Assembly: GCA_020444275.1 (NCBI GenBank)
Contig: JAHLLG010000001.1
Span: forward strand, 372,001 to 436,000
Direction: 5' to 3'
DNA length: 64,000 nt
Source of the DNA: Bacteroidota bacterium
GTDB lineage: Bacteria > Bacteroidota > Bacteroidia > Bacteroidales > UBA12077
Made by a program: the position numbers and the translations under genes. The number at the start of each line of letters is the position of its first letter. The first letter of the stretch is position 1. Positions 17,587 to 26,855 of this stretch are shown here, one piece after another. Below the pieces are notes generated by a model that had not been told where the DNA came from, searched no databases, and was given only the letters and a program-made list of their open reading frames with translations.

Positions 17587-17608
17587 TAATTCATAACTAG
17601 CTTATTAG

Positions 17609-17636
17609 GGCTACTCAAACTGAGTAGCCTTTTTTT
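17609..17636 (+). terminator. intrinsic terminator after rpoD
   Basis: A 9-bp perfect stem (ggctactca/tgagtagcc) with a 3-base loop is followed by seven T residues, 23 bases past the stop codon. Confidence 0.9.
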
Positions 17637-17707
17637 GTGTAAAAAGTTTGGTTCCATGTATAAATAAATGAAGAATTACTTAAATTTAGTGAATTAAACT
17701 TTAGCAT

Positions 17708-19930
17708 ATGACTGAGAAAAAAACCATTGGATTTGGAACGGCTCCCGTATTCTTTACTGCTATATCTACCATTTTGGGAGCTATATTATTCTTACGATTC
17801 GGATTTGCTGTAGGAACACTGGGCTTTGCAGGAGTACTGCTTATTGTTTTGGTCGGACACTTTGTTACGATACCTACCGCTTTTGCGATTTCCGAGATTG
17901 CAACAAACCAAAGAGTTGAAGGTGGTGGCGAATATTTTATTATTTCCAGATCATTCGGACTAAATATTGGAGGTACCATTGGTATAGCACTTTACTTGTC
18001 ACAAGCTATCAGTGTGGCTTTCTATGTAATTGCTTTTACTGAAGCTTTCGAGTCGGTTTTCAATTGGGTGAACAATACGTACGGTATTTTACTTCCACGT
18101 CAGGTTATTAGTCTTCCCGCAATGGCTATTTTAGCATTATTAATTTTACGTAAAGGCGCAAATATGGGTGTTAAAGCCTTGTATGTGGTTGTTGCTATTT
18201 TATTCTTATCGCTCTTTTTATTTTTTATAGGTAAAACTGATTATTCAACAACTGCGGCAGCCGGAATTACAGATAGTCCTTTACGAAATATGGATAATTT
18301 TTTCTTGGTCTTTGCCATAATTTTTCCCGCATTTACTGGAATGACAGCAGGAGTGGGGCTTTCCGGGGACCTTAAAAATCCCGGCAAATCAATTCCGTTG
18401 GGCACAGTTGTAGCAACTTTTAGTGGTTTAATTATTTATGTGTTTATCACATTTAAACTGGTTCATTCGGCATCGCCTGAAGATTTGATAAACAATCAGT
18501 TGGTCATGGCAGATATTGCCATTTTTGGAAAGTATATTGTTCCGGTTGGATTAGCCGCATCAACCATTTCTTCTGCACTTGGATCGGTCATGGTAGCGCC
18601 TCGAACCTTACAGGCATTAGGTAACGACCGGACTTTTCCGTTTAAAGGATTTAATAGTGCCATGGCCAAAGGGAAAGGATCAGCCAATGAACCTTTCAAT
18701 GCATCGGTAATTACAGTGATTATAGCTTTTGTTTTTGTCGCTTTGGGTGATGTAAATGCGGTAGCAAGAGTTATCTCTATGTTTTTTATGCTTACCTACG
18801 GATCGTTATGTTTGATTTCGTTCTTAAACCATTTTGGTTCTTCACCTTCATATCGTCCTACATTTAGATCTCATTGGGTGCTGTCTCTTATCGGTTTCGT
18901 GTTTTCATTATTCTTAATGTTTAAGATGGATTCACTCTATGCAATTCTTGCAATAGTGGTCATGATCATCCTATATATCTACATTAGTTATTATCATTCT
19001 GAAAGACAGGGATTAGAATCGATTTTCAGAAGTGCACTATTTCAGATTAATAGAAATCTACAGGTTTATTTACAAAAGAATCAGGCCATTAAAAAGAAAA
19101 CAAGCTGGCATCCTTCAGCCATTTGTGTTACTGAGGTAAATTCCGATCGCGATAATGCATTTCGATTACTTACCTGGATTTCAAATAAATATGGTTTTGG
19201 AACCTATATACAATACATTAATGGGTATTATTCCAGAACCACTCACATGAAAGCAAAGGAGGCTTTGGAATTATTAATTGAAAGAGCCGAATCGCGGAAA
19301 AGTAACGTATATGTCGATACCATTGTGTCTCCTTCATATACATCAGCTATAGCTCAGATTATACAATTACCCGGAATTTCTGGTTTAGACAATAACCTGG
19401 CACTATTCGAATATGATAAAAAAGATCCTGTCAATTTAGAGCAGATTGTTGAAAATTATCAGTTGGTTCGATCAGGAGGTTATGACGTTTGCATCTTAGG
19501 AGGATCAAACCGTGGAGTAAACTATAATGAAGGAATTCATATTTGGGTTCGCAGAGTCGATGAAGAGAATCTTAATTTAATGGTACTTCTGAGTTACATT
19601 ATACTTGGTCATCCTGATTGGAAAGGAGCAAAAATTAAAATTTTTAATATTCGCAGACCCGGCCAGCACGATGAAGCTACAGATCATTTGTTGGAACTTG
19701 TAAAAACCGGAAGGTTACCGATTTCACTTAAAAATGTGCAGTTTATTGATATTGACGAAGGAATGAACTTAAAATCGCTTATCAAAGAAAAATCGGTGAA
19801 AGCCGGATTAACTATGATTGGTTTCCGAAGCGAACAAATCAAACACGAAGGTGATAAACTATTCGACGGGTATATAGAAATGGGCGATGTGTTATTTGTT
19901 AATGCATATAGAGATAAAGATATAGATTAA
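17708..19930 (+). CDS. SLC12-like cation-chloride cotransporter / APC-superfamily permease
   Basis: 740 residues. Around 12 transmembrane helices fill residues 10-430, starting FFTAISTILGAILFLRFGFAV, the TM1 form of the Na-K-Cl/K-Cl cotransporter (SLC12) branch, with FPAFTGMTAGVGLSGDLKNP further on. A cytoplasmic C-terminal region of about 300 residues follows (NLQVYLQKNQ, GISGLDNNLALFEYDK), also as in SLC12 proteins. It likely moves ions such as K+, Na+ and Cl- or amino acids. The gene ends 4 bases inside the convergent antiporter gene. Confidence 0.88.
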   Translation: MTEKKTIGFGTAPVFFTAISTILGAILFLRFGFAVGTLGFAGVLLIVLVGHFVTIPTAFAISEIATNQRVEGGGEYFIISRSFGLNIGGTIGIALYLSQAISVAFYVIAFTEAFESVFNWVNNTYGILLPRQVISLPAMAILALLILRKGANMGVKALYVVVAILFLSLFLFFIGKTDYSTTAAAGITDSPLRNMDNFFLVFAIIFPAFTGMTAGVGLSGDLKNPGKSIPLGTVVATFSGLIIYVFITFKLVHSASPEDLINNQLVMADIAIFGKYIVPVGLAASTISSALGSVMVAPRTLQALGNDRTFPFKGFNSAMAKGKGSANEPFNASVITVIIAFVFVALGDVNAVARVISMFFMLTYGSLCLISFLNHFGSSPSYRPTFRSHWVLSLIGFVFSLFLMFKMDSLYAILAIVVMIILYIYISYYHSERQGLESIFRSALFQINRNLQVYLQKNQAIKKKTSWHPSAICVTEVNSDRDNAFRLLTWISNKYGFGTYIQYINGYYSRTTHMKAKEALELLIERAESRKSNVYVDTIVSPSYTSAIAQIIQLPGISGLDNNLALFEYDKKDPVNLEQIVENYQLVRSGGYDVCILGGSNRGVNYNEGIHIWVRRVDEENLNLMVLLSYIILGHPDWKGAKIKIFNIRRPGQHDEATDHLLELVKTGRLPISLKNVQFIDIDEGMNLKSLIKEKSVKAGLTMIGFRSEQIKHEGDKLFDGYIEMGDVLFVNAYRDKDID

Positions 19931-21966
19931 ACCTGAAGGTTAATAGAATCGCGATATACGGTTTCTTGTTCAGGATATATAATTACAACATTGCTGTATT
20001 GAAAATACTCTTCGACATGATTTGGTATTTGTTTAATGTATTTGTTGTACGATATAGTATTTTTTCTTGCATTAATAATAATTAGCAAATCATCATCCTG
20101 AATTTTTTGCGAGATGATCTTAAACATGTTCGGACACTTTGCTGTGCGATGCTCAGTTTGATTCTTATACTTATATTTAGCAATGATATTTTTAATTTTT
20201 CGATGTGTATGCTCGTAACCCCAAAATGTTATTTTGCTGTTTGTCCGCGTGCTTATAGTTAATACCGATTTGACCCAATCCAAAAAACCTATTTCAAATT
20301 CTGTAGCAGGGGGCATAAATACATGTATATTTTCAATAAGGTTTATTGCAGAACTTATGCGGGTTACGTAAACCATCTTTCCTGTTTTATCTAACACATT
20401 TTGTAATAGTGTACCAAAGAAAAAATCTTTAGTTGTCGATTTTCCATGCCAACCCATAACTACTTTTGAAATCAGTAATTCTTTTACAGTTCGTGCAATA
20501 CCATCAGCCACATTAGTATCTATTCTTGAAACAATACGAGCAATTTTATCAGAAGATGAGGCATGTTCCTGTGCTTTTTCTAAAATCTTAGTGAAATTCA
20601 ATATATTTTCACTGGCCTTGTGATCATCATTAACTACAGTTAACGGATATAACGGAAGATCTGACTTCTCATCTTTAATTAACACGGCAAAATTGACGAG
20701 CTGTGTTATTTTATCGGGATTTGAAATAGGAAGTAGAATTCTCTCCGGATTATCTGAGATATCAGGAATCTCTTTTTCTTGTTTTATAGCAATTTTTCGT
20801 GCAGCATATTGTGTTACGAATGAACTTATTAAGGTTGATACCAAAACTAAAATAACCGTAGCATTCACAACAGACTCATCAATAAGTTCCAGATTATATC
20901 CAACTAAAACTATTGCAATTGCTGACGCAGCTCTCGCATTGCTTAGCCCAAACATTAAGTTTCGCTGTAGTTTATTGAAGTTAAAAAGTTTTTGAAGAAT
21001 AAACGCTGCAAGGTATTTACTTAGGATTGCTACCACGATAAATGCAATAATAATTAAGATGAGTCCTTTACCATGAGTTAGTACGTTTAAATCAACATAC
21101 ATACCTACGGTAATCAAGAAGAATGGTATAAATATGGTATTCCCTATAAATACAATACGGTTCATTAACGGAGATGTATGCGGAATTAGCCGACTCATGG
21201 CAAGCCCCACAAAAAAGGCACCTATTATGGGTTCAATGTGAGCATACTCTGCTATTACAGCAGCAATAAATACCATTGTTAAAACAAAAATATATTCCGA
21301 ACTGCTTTCTCCATCGTAATTTTTAAAAAACCAACGGCTTAATTTCGGTATTATCCATAAAACCATAAATATGAATACAGCAAAATATCCTACGAACTTA
21401 ATCCAAAACAGGTGATCGAGTTCTCCATTGGTTGATTCAGAAACTATGGCAAGAATTAATAATGCAATGGTATCTACAATTACGGTAGCACCAATAATAA
21501 TATTTACCACTTTGTTCTTGCTTATGCCGAATCGACCAATAATTGGGTATGCAACCAGTGTATGTGTTGCAATCATACTAGAAATTAATAATGAAGCGAT
21601 AAAATCGAAATTAAAAATGTAAAAGAAAAGCAAACCACTTAAAACAAATGGTAATAGGAATGATAAAATTCCATATGTAATACTTGGCACTTTATTATTT
21701 AAGAACTGTTTTACATTAATTTCTAACCCAGCAAGGAACATTAAATATAACAATCCGGTTTGACTAAAAATAGATAATCCAATATCTTGAGATAACAAGT
21801 TAACCCCGTTGGGACCGACAATTACTCCGGCAATGATTAACCCTATTATTTCTGGAATGCGAAGCTTTTTAAATAGTGTTGGGAAGATTAAGATAATAAC
21901 AAGAACTAATGCAAAAATTAGTATCGGTTCTTTTATAGGAAATGAGATACTTAACAAGGTCGACAT
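19927..21966 (-). CDS. CPA2-type cation:proton antiporter with C-terminal UspA-like region
   Basis: 679 residues. The first 390 residues are a Na+/H+ exchanger membrane domain of about 12 helices, with PEIIGLIIAGVIVGPNGVNLL, LMFLAGLEINVKQF and FGLSNARAASAIAIVLVGYN. The rest is cytoplasmic and resembles tandem universal-stress-protein domains (LPLYPLTVVNDD, ISKVVMGWHGKSTTKDFFFG). It probably exchanges Na+ or K+ for protons and may sense nucleotides. Convergent, with 4 bases shared, with the SLC12-like gene, so the two ion transporters may be related in function. Confidence 0.9.
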   Translation of the reverse strand: MSTLLSISFPIKEPILIFALVLVIILIFPTLFKKLRIPEIIGLIIAGVIVGPNGVNLLSQDIGLSIFSQTGLLYLMFLAGLEINVKQFLNNKVPSITYGILSFLLPFVLSGLLFFYIFNFDFIASLLISSMIATHTLVAYPIIGRFGISKNKVVNIIIGATVIVDTIALLILAIVSESTNGELDHLFWIKFVGYFAVFIFMVLWIIPKLSRWFFKNYDGESSSEYIFVLTMVFIAAVIAEYAHIEPIIGAFFVGLAMSRLIPHTSPLMNRIVFIGNTIFIPFFLITVGMYVDLNVLTHGKGLILIIIAFIVVAILSKYLAAFILQKLFNFNKLQRNLMFGLSNARAASAIAIVLVGYNLELIDESVVNATVILVLVSTLISSFVTQYAARKIAIKQEKEIPDISDNPERILLPISNPDKITQLVNFAVLIKDEKSDLPLYPLTVVNDDHKASENILNFTKILEKAQEHASSSDKIARIVSRIDTNVADGIARTVKELLISKVVMGWHGKSTTKDFFFGTLLQNVLDKTGKMVYVTRISSAINLIENIHVFMPPATEFEIGFLDWVKSVLTISTRTNSKITFWGYEHTHRKIKNIIAKYKYKNQTEHRTAKCPNMFKIISQKIQDDDLLIIINARKNTISYNKYIKQIPNHVEEYFQYSNVVIIYPEQETVYRDSINLQV

Positions 21967-22100
21967 GGATGTGAGTTTGTTTGTTTATTGTACTAACGAA
22001 ATATATATGAAAACAGTTCAAAAAGCAAGGGCAAAAAGATGTCTCAATTAAATATCTGCAAAAAAAGATAAACAGATCTTAAAATACCAAAAATTAGGTA

Positions 22101-22131
22101 TTGCTGCTTATTTAGAATCGTTCTTTCTTTG
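22101..22131 (+). promoter_or_regulatory. promoter of the porin-FMN-binding pair
   Basis: TTG (22101-22103), a 20-base spacer and TTTCTTTG (22124-22131, one mismatch to TAnnTTTG); the leader is 37 bases. Confidence 0.5.
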
Positions 22132-22168
22132 TACCCGAAAATCAGTTCACAACTAAAAATTAAATATA

Positions 22169-23371
22169 ATGAAACAGTTACTACTTTTATTATTAAGCAA
22201 TTTGGTACTAGTAAGCTTAATAAGCGCACAAGAGACAGATGTAAAAGATTCGGATAAACCTGAATCTATTAGCGAGAGCATTTTCAATGTTGAAAATCAA
22301 AAGAAATTACACTTTGGCGGTTATGGACAAATCGATTACAATCAGCCATTAGACAAGGATTATTATCAAAATGGCAAATTAGATGTACACAGATTAATTC
22401 TTTTTGCAGGATATAAATTCAACTCTAAGACCAAATTCATAACAGAAATTGAATTTGAACATGTAAAAGAAGTTTACATTGAGCAAGCCTATCTTGATTA
22501 TCAGCTATTGGATAATATGTCGGTAAAGGGAGGTTTGCTATTAATACCAATGGGTATAATTAATGAGTATCACGAACCGCCATCATTTAATGGAGTTGAA
22601 CGCCCAAATGTAGATAAGTATATTGTACCCACTACCTGGAGAGAAATTGGTTTGGGAGTAGACGGAAGAATTAATGCAGCTTCATTGCGTTATCAATTAT
22701 ACTTAGTAAATGGATTTAACGGTTACGATGGTGACGGTGTATTGAAAGGTTCAAACGGATTACGAAGCGGTCGCCAAAAGGGAGCAGAATCTTATATCAG
22801 TTCTCCAAACCTGTCGGCAAAAGTTGATTATTTTGGCATTAGCGGACTTAAAGTTGGGTTGTCAGGTTACTTTGGGAAATCACAATCGGTTCTTTACGAT
22901 GATCTTGATAAAAATGATGATGCAGCCATTGCTACAGCAGATTCATCTGTAATAGGTATTAACATGATTGGTTTGGATTATAGGTATTCAATTTCAGGAT
23001 TTCATACGCGCGGCCAGTTTATCTATAGCAAGTTCTCTAATGTTGATCAATATAACACTTTTACAGGACAAGACCTGGGAGAATCAATGCTGGGTTACTA
23101 TGCTGAAGTATCGTATGATATCTTTCATAGCAATTCATCTGTACAAAACGAGTTAACTCCATTTTTCCGTTATGAGCAGTATAATACACATAATTCTGTA
23201 GTTTCTGGCATGACTACGAACGATGCTTATAACAGAAATGAGTTGATTTTTGGATTTGCATTCAAAATGGATCGAGGTGCTGCATTTAAAATTGATTATC
23301 AATTGTACAAGGGTGCAGACGAAACAAAATTCAATAGAATGTTGAATATGGGAGTAGGTGTTTGGTTCTAA
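22169..23371 (+). CDS. outer-membrane beta-barrel porin, phosphate-selective porin O/P-like
   Basis: 400 residues. Signal peptide ends near LVSLISAQ. The mature part starts with an acidic segment (TDVKDSDKPESISE), then alternates short beta strands: LHFGGYGQIDYNQPL, FVGYKFNSKTKFITEIEFEH-like ILFAGYKFNSKTKFITE, and a final strand MLNMGVGVWF ending in an aromatic residue, the outer-membrane insertion signal. VYIEQAYLDYQLLDNMSVKGGLLLIP and EYHEPPSFNGVERP occur in the same order as in porin O/P relatives. Substrate unknown. It lies 33 bases before the FMN-binding gene. Confidence 0.85.
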   Translation: MKQLLLLLLSNLVLVSLISAQETDVKDSDKPESISESIFNVENQKKLHFGGYGQIDYNQPLDKDYYQNGKLDVHRLILFAGYKFNSKTKFITEIEFEHVKEVYIEQAYLDYQLLDNMSVKGGLLLIPMGIINEYHEPPSFNGVERPNVDKYIVPTTWREIGLGVDGRINAASLRYQLYLVNGFNGYDGDGVLKGSNGLRSGRQKGAESYISSPNLSAKVDYFGISGLKVGLSGYFGKSQSVLYDDLDKNDDAAIATADSSVIGINMIGLDYRYSISGFHTRGQFIYSKFSNVDQYNTFTGQDLGESMLGYYAEVSYDIFHSNSSVQNELTPFFRYEQYNTHNSVVSGMTTNDAYNRNELIFGFAFKMDRGAAFKIDYQLYKGADETKFNRMLNMGVGVWF

Positions 23372-23404
23372 GCCAAACACTTACTTTTCTTAAATCGATG
23401 TATT

Positions 23405-23890
23405 ATGAGATCTGTACTAATCCTATTTTTAGTTTTTTTTGCTACTAACTTGATTGCCAGTCCGCCTGAGATTAGCAAAAAGTTTATAAAAGAACTAGAG
23501 AAACATTATAAAACTGATAAAATAGAGACCCAAGAAATTAATGAATTGTCAAGTTCTTCTGATAGATATTTTAAAGTATTCAATGGCGATCAATATTTAG
23601 GTATTGTAGTTTTAACTTCAGCTAGAGGCAGATACGACAAGTTTGATTATATGCTCATATATAATTTAAACTTAGAAATAGAGCTAATTAAAATTTTGGT
23701 GTACCGATCTGATTATGGCTCGGAAATAACTGCCAAACGATGGTTAAGTCAGTTTTACAAAAAAGGTGATGATAGTTTAAAATATGGATCGGACATTCAA
23801 GCCATATCGGGTGCTACTTTTTCGGCTATGTCGCTTACTAAAAATGTTAATCGAATCAATAAAAATCTGAAAGAGTACTTTGCAAAATAG
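23405..23890 (+). CDS. FMN-binding domain protein downstream of porin
   Basis: 161 residues. A signal peptide or anchor spans residues 1-18 (MRSVLILFLVFFATNLIA). The FMN_bind domain ends with DIQAISGATFSAMSLTKNVN; the SGAT motif carries the Thr for covalent FMN. It follows the porin by 33 bases, so it is probably co-transcribed with it. The role is not known; a periplasmic redox function linked to uptake through the porin is an inference. A second, shorter FMN_bind protein lies at 3126-3536. Confidence 0.82.
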   Translation: MRSVLILFLVFFATNLIASPPEISKKFIKELEKHYKTDKIETQEINELSSSSDRYFKVFNGDQYLGIVVLTSARGRYDKFDYMLIYNLNLEIELIKILVYRSDYGSEITAKRWLSQFYKKGDDSLKYGSDIQAISGATFSAMSLTKNVNRINKNLKEYFAK

Positions 23891-23891
23891 G

Positions 23892-24581
23892 TTATTTGTT
23901 TTTTAGCATTTCCTGGATTTTATGTTCAATAGATAAAAGTAAATGAATATCAGTTTCGCCTAAAATCATTAAGCGCTCCATAATGCGGTTGTATATTGCT
24001 GAATCCTTTTTAAAGCCTATATCATGCAATATATCTTTAGTTTTTGATTTTAAAATGTTGAATTCATCCCGGTTGGTTTTCTGATCGGGATTTTTTTCTA
24101 CGTAATTTAATTGAGATAGAATATACGCATAAACCATAACCGACTGTGCTAAATTTAACGATGGATAAGTTGTTTTCATTGGCACACTGGTTACAATATC
24201 GCAAAGTTTCAGTTCGTCGTTTCGCAAACCGCTTTCTTCTCGCCCAAACACTATGGCCAGCTTATTTATCGAAGTTGCTTTAGCCTGAATTAATTGGTTT
24301 ATTTTATGCGATGGATAATAATCTTCATTTACTCTTCTTTTTTTAGCAGAAGTTCCAATAATCCAGTCAATGTCTTGAATAGCTTCTTTTAAGGTGTCAA
24401 ACTCCTGAGCATTTTCTAATATTTCATTGGATGCATGTGCTAACCAGCCTGCTTCTTTTGCCAGGTGAGCTTTGGTATTTACCAACCTTAAAGAAGTAAA
24501 CCCCATGGTTTTTATGGCTCGTGCTGCTGCTCCAACATTTTCAGGCACTGCAGGTTCTACAAGTATAAAATGTATTTTCAT
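23892..24581 (-). CDS. TrmJ-like SPOUT RNA 2'-O-methyltransferase
   Basis: 229 residues. The SPOUT fold is shown by LVEPAVPENVGAAARAIKTMGF at the N-terminus, WIIGTSAKKRR in the middle, LAIVFGREESGLRNDEL and SLNLAQSVMVYAYIL, which form the SAM-binding knot. Relatives methylate ribose in tRNA position 32 (TrmJ) or other RNAs. A C-terminal helical extension (residues 165-229) is present as in TrmJ. Convergent with the FMN-binding gene, with one base between them. Confidence 0.88.
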   Translation of the reverse strand: MKIHFILVEPAVPENVGAAARAIKTMGFTSLRLVNTKAHLAKEAGWLAHASNEILENAQEFDTLKEAIQDIDWIIGTSAKKRRVNEDYYPSHKINQLIQAKATSINKLAIVFGREESGLRNDELKLCDIVTSVPMKTTYPSLNLAQSVMVYAYILSQLNYVEKNPDQKTNRDEFNILKSKTKDILHDIGFKKDSAIYNRIMERLMILGETDIHLLLSIEHKIQEMLKNK

Positions 24582-24646
24582 AATTTCTTTTAAGTGTAAT
24601 TCCGGACATCCCGATAGTTAACTGGACCGGAATCTTATTTTAATAG

Positions 24647-24667
24647 ATTCCCAGTCAAGCTGGGAAT
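24647..24667. repeat. palindrome between DUF2461 and TrmJ-like genes
   Basis: An 8-bp perfect inverted repeat (attcccag/ctgggaat) with a 5-base loop. The form attcccag...ctgggaatgac resembles dispersed intergenic repeats of many bacterial genomes and has no T run, so a repeat is preferred over a terminator. Confidence 0.5.
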
Positions 24668-24677
24668 GACATTTTTA

Positions 24678-25358
24678 CTATCTGTCTAAATTCAACTGAT
24701 AATTTATTCCTTCGTTAATATATTGATTAAAAGGATACAATGCCTTAAATGTTTCTCTAATCTCATCCGAGAATTTTTTCGATGTAATCAGATTATCATC
24801 GATTTTTTTTGCAACTGCATAATGTTTATACCTAAGCAAATCAATATCTTCAAAATCTTTTGGAAATCCTTTGGGTGCAGTTTTCAATTTTTCTTCGCTC
24901 ATGATTTCGTTAAAATGTTTCTTGAAAGATTTGCTATTTAGAATCTTCTTAAAATCATCGGTGTTTTCATAGATTTCATCTCGTACTGCTTTTAATCTGT
25001 CGGCAGGTGGAGAATATAGGCCACCTGCTAAGAAGCAATTCCCGGGTTCTATATGAATGTAATAACCGGCATTTCCTGCCTTTTTACCTCCGGGAACAAT
25101 AAATCCGCCAAAATTGGTTTTATAAGGCGATTTATCATTTGAAAAACGAATATCTCTGTTAATTCTGAAAATACATTTTTTTGGTTCCAGGTTTTGCACA
25201 GTACTATCGAATTGAGCAATATCTGCAATCGTAAGAGCAATAAACTGTTCAAACTCTTTTCTTAGTTTCTGATATCGTGCTTTGTTCTCGTGAAACCACT
25301 CTTTATAGTTGTTCTCCTTAAGTCCGGTAAGAAAACTAAGTAGATCTTTGCTTAACAT
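24678..25358 (-). CDS. DUF2461 domain protein
   Basis: 226 residues. The family pattern is plain: FLTGLKENNYKEWFHENKARY at the start, CIFRINRDIRFSNDKSPYKTNFGGFI and GYYIHIEPGNCFLAGGLYSP. The family (also TIGR02453) is common in Bacteroidota and other bacteria, and its function is unknown; no catalytic site is established. Single gene, followed after about 95 bases, with one palindrome, by the TrmJ-like gene on the same strand. Confidence 0.88.
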   Translation of the reverse strand: MLSKDLLSFLTGLKENNYKEWFHENKARYQKLRKEFEQFIALTIADIAQFDSTVQNLEPKKCIFRINRDIRFSNDKSPYKTNFGGFIVPGGKKAGNAGYYIHIEPGNCFLAGGLYSPPADRLKAVRDEIYENTDDFKKILNSKSFKKHFNEIMSEEKLKTAPKGFPKDFEDIDLLRYKHYAVAKKIDDNLITSKKFSDEIRETFKALYPFNQYINEGINYQLNLDR

Positions 25359-25572
25359 AATTTGGTTTTTGTTAATGGTATTTTACAAATATCTGATAAA
25401 TTCCAAAACTCATGGATTAAATATCAAATAATTTCAAAAATCAAATTCAAAATTATTGTTTAATCATTGAAAAGTGAATATAAATTGAAAAATGTAAATT
25501 GATATTTGAATTTTATTTTATCAGAGCATATTCCTTTATCTTTACAGATAATAATCTGAAAAGTTTAATAAG

Positions 25573-26805
25573 ATGGATTTTAAAAAGAAATTACTGGAAA
25601 GGTTTTTAAGATATGTTCAGATAGATACACAATCGAAGGAGAATTCTGATACCTATCCAAGTACAAAAAAGCAATTTGATTTAGCACACCTTTTGGTTAA
25701 GGAGTTGAAAGAAGTTGGATTATCAGACGTAGAAGTGGATCAGTTTGGGTATGTTATTGCAACTTTACCATCAAATATTAATAAGGATATTCCTGTGATA
25801 GGATTTTTAGCTCATATGGATACTGCACCAGATATGAGTGGGAAAGATGTTAAGCCTCAGATTTTTGAAAATTATAACGGAGAAGATTTGGTAATAAGTA
25901 AAGACTTAGGAGTTAAAATTTCAACTTCAGAATTTCCGGAAATAAAGCAATTTAAAGGAAATACTATAATTACTGCCAGTGGCGATACGCTCCTTGGAGC
26001 TGATGATAAAGCCGGTATTGCAGAAATTATAACTGCAATGGAATATTTGGTTAAAAATCCTGAAATACAGCATGGAACCATAAAAGTTGCTTTTACACCT
26101 GATGAAGAAATAGGAAAAGGTGTGGATCATTTTGATGTGAAAAAGTTCGGGGCCGATTATGCTTATACACTGGATGGTGGTCCTGTCGGTGAATTAGAAT
26201 TTGAAAATTTTAATGCTGCTGGTATTGCAATAAAAATTCAAGGTAGAAATATTCACCCTGGATATGCCAAGGGAAGAATGATCAATGCGATTCTTGTTGC
26301 TTCTGAAATAAACAGTATGCTGCCTGTTGAACAACGCCCGGAATTAACTCAGGATTACGAAGGGTTTTTTCATATTATTCGATTTTTGGGCACAGTTGAA
26401 GAGGCTGAGATTCATTATATTATTCGTGATCATAACAGAGAGAAGTTTGAGCAAAAAAAGCAACTTATTCAGGATATTATCGAATTGGTGAATAAAAAGT
26501 ATGGTAGTGAGATCGTTAGATTTCAGCTAGAAGATCAGTACTATAATATGCGAGAAAAGATCGAACCGGTTTATCGTATTGTTGAGCAGGCAAAACAAGC
26601 GATGATTGAGTTAGGTATTCAGCCAGTTATAAAGCCAATTCGAGGAGGAACTGATGGTGCAAAATTGTCTTATATGGGACTTCCATGCCCAAATCTATTT
26701 ACTGGCGGATATAATTTTCATGGTAAGCTAGAATATATTCCCTTAGAGTCGATGGAAAAGGCGGTTTCTGTAATTCTTAAAATTGTGGAGAAATCTGTAA
26801 AATAA
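25573..26805 (+). CDS. pepT: peptidase T (tripeptidase)
   Basis: 410 residues, family length. M20B signatures: GFLAHMDTAPDMSGKDV (first metal His and Asp), LLGADDKAGIAEI (bridging Asp), FTPDEEIGKGVDHFD (catalytic and metal Glu), YTLDGGPVGELEFENFNA, and IRGGTDGAKLSYMGLPCPN near the end. A cytoplasmic enzyme that removes the N-terminal residue from tripeptides using two zinc ions. Single gene, followed by a short stem-loop. Confidence 0.96.
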   Translation: MDFKKKLLERFLRYVQIDTQSKENSDTYPSTKKQFDLAHLLVKELKEVGLSDVEVDQFGYVIATLPSNINKDIPVIGFLAHMDTAPDMSGKDVKPQIFENYNGEDLVISKDLGVKISTSEFPEIKQFKGNTIITASGDTLLGADDKAGIAEIITAMEYLVKNPEIQHGTIKVAFTPDEEIGKGVDHFDVKKFGADYAYTLDGGPVGELEFENFNAAGIAIKIQGRNIHPGYAKGRMINAILVASEINSMLPVEQRPELTQDYEGFFHIIRFLGTVEEAEIHYIIRDHNREKFEQKKQLIQDIIELVNKKYGSEIVRFQLEDQYYNMREKIEPVYRIVEQAKQAMIELGIQPVIKPIRGGTDGAKLSYMGLPCPNLFTGGYNFHGKLEYIPLESMEKAVSVILKIVEKSVK

Positions 26806-26807
26806 AA

Positions 26808-26831
26808 AAAGCTGCCTTATTGGACAGCTTT
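26808..26831 (+). terminator. stem-loop after pepT
   Basis: aaagctgcc and ggacagcttt form a stem with one mismatch around a 5-base loop, two bases after the pepT stop. Only a short T run follows. The A run before it would give T residues on the other strand, so it may serve the convergent PKD gene too. Confidence 0.6.
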
Positions 26832-26855
26832 CAATATTTTGTAAGTAAATTCAGA

